From NCBI RefSeq assembly GCF_018687715.1, contig NC_056753.1, positions 27,281,445 to 27,345,444 on the forward strand: a stretch of 64,000 nucleotides of DNA. Reading direction: 5' to 3'. Shown here piece after piece: positions 59,100-64,000 of this stretch. The translations under genes were made by a program, and so were the position numbers. Each line of letters starts with the position of its first letter. Position 1 is the stretch's first letter. The notes below the pieces were generated by a model. It was not told the DNA's origin. It did not search any database and saw nothing but the letters and a program-made list of their open reading frames with translations. Source of the DNA: Carya illinoinensis. Lineage: Eukaryota; Streptophyta; Magnoliopsida; Fagales; Juglandaceae.

Positions 59100-60357
59100 T
59101 TCCTTTTTTTTTTCTCTTTTTCTTTTTCCTTTTCCTTTTCCTTCTCCTTTTTCTTCTTTCTTTTTCCTTTCTTTCCCTTGCTTCTCCCCCCGCACAACGT
59201 CCCTCTCTTCCTCTCCATGCTATTTCCTTCGTCCGCCCTAGCTTGCCGTTGCGCACCGACATGTGCCTCACCGCCCACCCCACTTGGTTCCCCTCTAGCT
59301 GGCGACCTACCGTGCCGCCATTAACCGCCACTCATGGTTGCAAGCCATGTCCCCTTTTCTTTCCAGCTCAGTCGTGCGCCACTAATTGCCATCGTCGTTG
59401 CTCCCATTTTCTTCCCCATCAGCTGGCAACCTTACCCCTCCTTTTTAGTCCTCCAAACACCTCTTATCTCGTCCACACATGGCTTCAAGCCGCACTATTT
59501 TCTGCTCCCCGCGCAGCCATGCCTCCACCGTTGGCAACCACTTCTTCACCACATCATCATCGGCCCTCTAGCAACCCAAACCAACCATCCTAGCTTCGAT
59601 CCGTCATCGGTGAAGCTCAATAGCTCAACCATCTCCATTTCTAATTTGGCCTTTTTGGCTTTCGGCAGTTGTTTGTGCCGCCACCCACAGCCAATCACCA
59701 CTTCCATTAGTTTCACCAACAACCTCTAAGTCTTATCCTAACTTTTCATAGTCTTTGTTTATCCCATCCAAATTTGGGTATTTTGTGAACCACTGCCACA
59801 GTGCAAACGTTGCCTTTTTGCCACCTTTTGCAGTTCATTGATCGTTTGGAAGTTATTTTATAGTAATATCAGTATTTTCCAAATGACCTTTAAGATTTAA
59901 ATATATTTTTACATAAAAAAAATGATTGTAATTTGGTTGGTTGTGCTGGACTGAGTCCGAAAAGTCGGGAGTCTGTTGGATTGGAGGAAGAAGTTATGTT
60001 TGTCATTGATTGATGTTGGGATTGGTTATTGTTGGATATTTTCGGTATCTTGTCATATGCAATGTATAGTGCATGCATGTTCATGTTTAAAAATGAAAGC
60101 TGTGTTTTCGTGTAATTGCATATATGTTTATGTGCATATTTAGAAGCTGGGTTTTATATGAGAAAGGATTTTGGATGTGTTTGAAATGAATTGATTGAAC
60201 AGTTTGATAGAGAGTCATTGTAGGGATGGTGGTAAGCAGAGATGGTGGTAGAGTCCCACATATGATTCCCGCCTACGGTGCACGCGTAGGGATGGTAGTA
60301 GAGTTCTGCCTGTGATTCCAGTCTACAGATAGAGTTATAGGGATGGTGATAGAGTCC
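59100..60357. repeat. ~1.3-kb internal repeat, copy A
   Basis: Begins with a TTTCC/TTTTC pyrimidine tract, then GC-rich sequence (CGTCCCTCTCT...), AT-rich sequence with CTTGTCATATGCAATG, and ends with AGGGATGGT-type minisatellite units (about 60215-60355). It matches copy B at an offset of 1283-1304 bp. Confidence 0.9.
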
Positions 60358-61740
60358 TTCCTTTTTCTTTTTCCTTTTCTTTTTCCTTCTCCTTTTTCTT
60401 CTTTCTTTTTCCTTTTCTTTTTCCTTCTCCTTTTTCTTCTTTCTTTTTCCTTTCTTTCCCCTACTTCTCCCCGCGCACGATGTCCCTCTCTCACTCTCCA
60501 TGCCGTTTTCTTCGTCCGCCTAGCTTGCCACGGCACTCCAACGTGTGCCTCACTGCTCACTCCACTTGGTTCCCCTCTGGCTGGAAACCTTCCCTCTCCG
60601 TTTTCAGTCCCAACCATGCTACCGTTAGCCGCCACTCATGGTTGGAAGCCATGTCCCCTTTTCCTTCCAGCTTCGTCATGTGCCACTCATTGCCGTCGCC
60701 GTTGCTCCCATTCTTTTCCCCATCAGTCGGGGACCTTACCCCTCCTTTTTCAGCCCTCCAAATGCCTTCTAGCTCGTCCACGCATGGCTTCAAGCCACAC
60801 AATTTTCTGCTCCACGCGTAGCCATGCCTCCATCGTTGGCCATCACTTCTTTACCACGTCATCACCGACCCTCTAGCAACCCAAATGAACCATCCCAGCT
60901 TCGATCCGTCACCGGTGAAACTCAATAGCTCAACCATCTCCATTTCTAATTTGGCCTTTTTGGCTTTCAACCGCTATTCGTGCCGCCACCCACGGCCAAT
61001 CACTACTTCCATTAGCTTCACCAACACCTCTAAGCCCTACCATAGCTTTTCCTAGTCTTTGTTTGTCCCCATCCAAATTTGGATATTTTGTAACCCACTG
61101 CCACAGTGCAGACGTTGCCTTTCCGCCACCTTTTGCAGCTCATTGATCGTTCGGAAGTTATTTTATAGCACTATAAGTATTTTCCAAATAACCTTTAAGA
61201 TTTAAATATATTTTTGCATCAACAATGATTGTGATTTGGTTGGTTGTGCTAGACTGAGTCCAAGGAGTCGGGAATCGGTTGGATTGGAGGATGAAGTTGT
61301 GTTTGTCATTGATTGATGTAGGGATTGGTTATTGTTGGATATTTTCAATATCTTGTCATATGCAATGCATAGTGCATGCATGTTCATGTTTAAAAATGAA
61401 AGCTAGATTTTCGTGTAATTGCATGCATGTTCATGTGCATATTTGGAAACTGGGTTTTTATATGAGAAATGATTTTGGATGTGTTTGAGATGAACTGATT
61501 GAACGGTTTGATAGAGAGTCACTGTAGGGATGGTGGTAAGCAGGGACGGTGATAGAGTCCCGCATGTGATTCCCGCCTATGACACATGCGTAGGAATGGT
61601 AGTAGAGTCCTGCCCATGATTCCAGTCTACAGACAAAGTTATAGGGATGGTGGTAAGCAGGGACAGTTGTAGAGTCCTGTTTGTGATTCCCGCCTATTGT
61701 GCACGCGTAGGGATGGTGATAGAGTTCCACCTGTGATTCC
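60358..61740. repeat. ~1.3-kb internal repeat, copy B
   Basis: Second tandem copy, same order of blocks, diverged by scattered substitutions and small indels. Its minisatellite tail is longer (about 61520-61740), with GTAGGGATGGTGGTAAGCAG-type units alternating with GTGATTCC(C)GCCTA-type words. Confidence 0.9.
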
Positions 61741-62349
61741 TATCTACAGTGTTCTGATAGTTGGTTATTGGGTCATTTCTGAAAAAATAGCGGTTGTTTT
61801 AATGGATTGGATTTTTGGGCCAAAATGAGATTTTGGCTTGCGTAGAAAATTGGTTATTTCAAGAAATGGTGATTTTTGGGTCTTATGCATATGGCATCAT
61901 GATCATGCATATTGTTGTTGCGTTAATGTATTTTTATCTTGTGATTTATTTGGAATATTACTTACTTGTAATACTGTTTCTTGGTGCCATAGATTTTGAC
62001 GCAGGTGATGAGGAGGTTGAGCCTGAGGATGCGGCTCCGCCGGAGAAGTGATTGTGGATCACTCGTGGGTTGAGATTTTTTTTTCCTACTTTTGATTATT
62101 GTTTTTTTTTGTATTATATTTTGCTGGTTAATTATAATATTTTTGGCACGCTTATGTTTAAGCGGACTTGTACTTAAACAATTATGTTACTAAGTCGACT
62201 GACCTTAATTATTCTCCTGCGTTCTTCGTTGTATACGTGTTTCATGTACACACACTTAACATGTGGCAATGGGATCTGTGACCCGTGTTGTCATCATCTT
62301 GGATGCCTCGATTCTCGAGTTTCCGTAAGTGGGGGTCAGGGGCATCACA

Positions 62350-64000
62350 GTTAATGCCCAGCTTCTCAACTCAACCTCAATGAGTCCATCCCTTCAGCAA
62401 ATCAGTCTAAGACACACTCCACCATGCCAACCAATGCTGCAGTTAGCACCTCTCATTCCTCAAACATGGCAGGTAAAAGATTCTGTCTGTTGATTGCCTC
62501 TGATATACCAATTAGTTCCATTTTTTCTGCTAGCCATGATCAACACTTTATTTCTCTAATGCATCAACAATCTGATGAACCACAACTCACACCTTTGATT
62601 CTTGACACTTGGGCTATAGACCATATTGTATGCTCAGTTTCCATTCTCACTACCATCACCTGTGAAACTCAAGCTTATGTTTATTTGCCTAATAAAACTT
62701 GAGTTAGAGTTAGTCACATTGGTACCATAAGAATTTCAGATTCCCTCATCTTCACCAATGTTCTTCGTGTGCCTACTTTCACCTTCAATCTTATTTTTAT
62801 TAGCAAACTCACTCACAACTCTTCTCCGTCTTGTTTTCATGGAAAAATTCTGTTTTATACAGGACCTGTCCTTATGGATGATGATTGTCTTGCTAAGATT
62901 TGCAATTGTCTTTATTTTCTCAATCATCCCCTTGTTTCCTACAATGTTGTCATGGGTTTTCTCTCCTCCAGTCAAACTACCACTAGTTAAGCCTTTAATG
63001 CAAATAAAATGCATAGTTTTGATCTTTGGCACTTAGATTAGGACATGTATCTCATCAAAGAATGGATGTAATCAAGTCCCATGTTCTCAATATAAAGTGT
63101 AACAAAGATATGTAGTGCACCATATGTCATTTGGCTAAACAAAAGAGAAAACCATTTCATTTGAGTACATCTTCCACTTGTTCTCCCTTTGAATTAATGC
63201 ATTGCGACATTTGGGACCCATATTCTAATCCATCCATTCAAGGTCACCATTATTTCTTAACTATTGTAGATGATCATAGTCGGGTTACTTGGTTATACCT
63301 AATGAAATTCAAATATGAAGTTAGAACCATTTTGCAAAGTTTCATACATATGGTTAAGACTCAATTCAATGCAAAAATTAAGCAAATATGATCTGATAAT
63401 GGGCTGGAATTTCAGATGCATGATTTTTAGAATTCTTATGGTATTTTAAATCAAAAATCCCATATCTATATCACACAACAGAATGGGGTGGTGGAGAGGA
63501 AACACCAACATCTCCTTTCAGTTGCTCGGGCTCTTCTTCACCAAGCCTCACTTCCACTCAAATTTTGGGGAAATGCAGTCTTAACTGCAACTCACATTAT
63601 CAACAAAGTTCCAACCCCAATTTTGAACAACAAGTCCCCTTACGAGGTTCTCTTCTCTTCCATTCCCTCCTATACACATCTAAGAGTCTTTGGATGTTTG
63701 TACTTTGCCTCCACTCTTAAACACACTAGAACTAAGCTGAGTCCTCAAGCAAGGAAATGTATCTTTATAGCCTATCTAGTTGGTGTGAGAGGCTATAAAC
63801 TCTATGATCTCGAAGATCAATCTTGCTTCATTTCAAGAGATGTTGTATTCTATGAATCTGTTTTCCCATTCCATAGCTCAAGTCGAAACATCACCCATCC
63901 TGATCATGCCAATGACTTGGTTCTTCCTCCCATTCTACCAGATTCATCATCATCCTCTTCTTATTATCACTCTCATGTCATGCCTCCAATTCCCAATACA
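62350..64000 (+). pseudogene. Copia protease-integrase region, decayed (right of nested insertion)
   Basis: Coding resumes with the gag-protease link. The protease motif reads LDTWAIDHIVCS, with the Gly of D-T-G replaced by Trp. TGA ends the frame at 62700-62702. Integrase follows from 63131 (FELMHCDIWDPY, FLTIVDDHSRVTWLYLM) with TGA 63389-63391 and TAG 63428-63430 in the same frame. After these the frame is open to the window edge with QQNGVVERKHQHLL, LPLKFWGNAV and LRVFGCLYFA. RT and RNase H lie beyond 64000. Compared with the element at 50298-54863 it belongs to a different copia lineage and is older. Confidence 0.85.

Larger units (their letters stand above)
58753..62349. mobile_element. 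Solo-LTR-like insertion inside the copia element, 3.6 kb
   Basis: It starts TGTGATATCTCC and ends GGGGCATCACA, so the ends form a short inverted TGTGAT...ATCACA pair, as in Gypsy LTRs. It is flanked by GTCAA (58748-58752) and GTTAA (62350-62354), a 5-bp target duplication with one change, and the copia reading frame resumes at once on the right. It has no retrotransposon coding region; open frames inside the pyrimidine tracts are low-complexity. The best reading is a solo LTR of a large Gypsy-type element, left by LTR-LTR recombination. A non-coding LTR-less or TRIM-like element is the alternative. Confidence 0.65.
57477..64000 (+). mobile_element. Second Ty1/copia element, decayed, running off the window, with nested insertion
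   Basis: The LTR ends TTCTAACA at 57691. The primer-binding site TGATATCAGAGC (57692-57703) is one base off the initiator tRNA-Met complement. gag coding begins at 57763, is interrupted by a foreign 3.6-kb block (58753-62349), and resumes through protease and integrase to the window edge. The left LTR start is uncertain; 57477 (TGTTGTAAATG) is only a candidate. A TATAAAAC box at about 57557 fits an LTR promoter. The right LTR is outside the window. Confidence 0.8.

Noticed and set aside
59048..59593. Long open frames on both strands in pyrimidine-rich DNA (also 60154-60876)
   Set aside because: Phe/Leu/Ser or Lys/Glu/Arg runs are translations of the TTTCC-type tract; frames differ between the two repeat copies.
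1..64000. CRISPR arrays, prokaryotic operons, rRNA or tRNA genes
   Set aside because: Repeat patterns are transposon or microsatellite in nature, and no tRNA cloverleaf or rRNA core was recognised by eye.

Overview
The window is nuclear DNA of a flowering plant, most likely a woody eudicot. The evidence is AT-rich spacers with simple repeats, spliced genes with GT-AG introns, and transposon families typical of plants: hAT, CACTA/En-Spm, L1-type LINEs carrying an RNase H domain, and Ty1/copia. I see no convincing functional host gene, rRNA, tRNA or CRISPR array. Species cannot be fixed from the sequence. It reads as a transposon-rich intergenic block with several layers of insertion.

Layout. 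1-4578: right-hand part of a hAT element, with a BED-finger transposase broken by one frameshift in an A-run and a right end rich in GGACCG motifs. 4579-8189: decayed repeats, including a ~95-bp array and a minus-strand coding remnant. 8190-25606: a 17.4-kb CACTA element with matching CACTACAACAA termini, a decayed TNP2-type transposase gene (12502-16147) and a better preserved spliced Transposase_24 (En/Spm accessory) gene (20656-22499). 29711-36710: a second CACTA coding block on the opposite strand, decayed, with no terminus I can defend. 40741-42072: a 5'-truncated LINE. 44034-49810: a full-length LINE with both ORFs open and overlapping by ATGA. 50298-54863: a complete but inactive copia element with 267-bp LTRs. 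55164-55960: duplicated fragments resembling replication protein A (RPA) OB-fold and zinc domains. 57029: a lone CACTA end. From about 57.5 kb to beyond 64000: a second, decayed copia element, split at 58753-62349 by a 3.6-kb TG...CA sequence best explained as a solo LTR of a large Gypsy-type element.

How it fits together. The two LINEs lie in two copies of one duplicated segment, each in a separate insertion event. The full-length LINE is the only element whose full protein set looks intact. The first CACTA element keeps its ends and a nearly intact accessory gene but has a broken main transposase, so it could move only with help in trans. Coordinates of termini, target-site duplications and splice sites were read by eye; family names rest on recognised motifs, not on searches.
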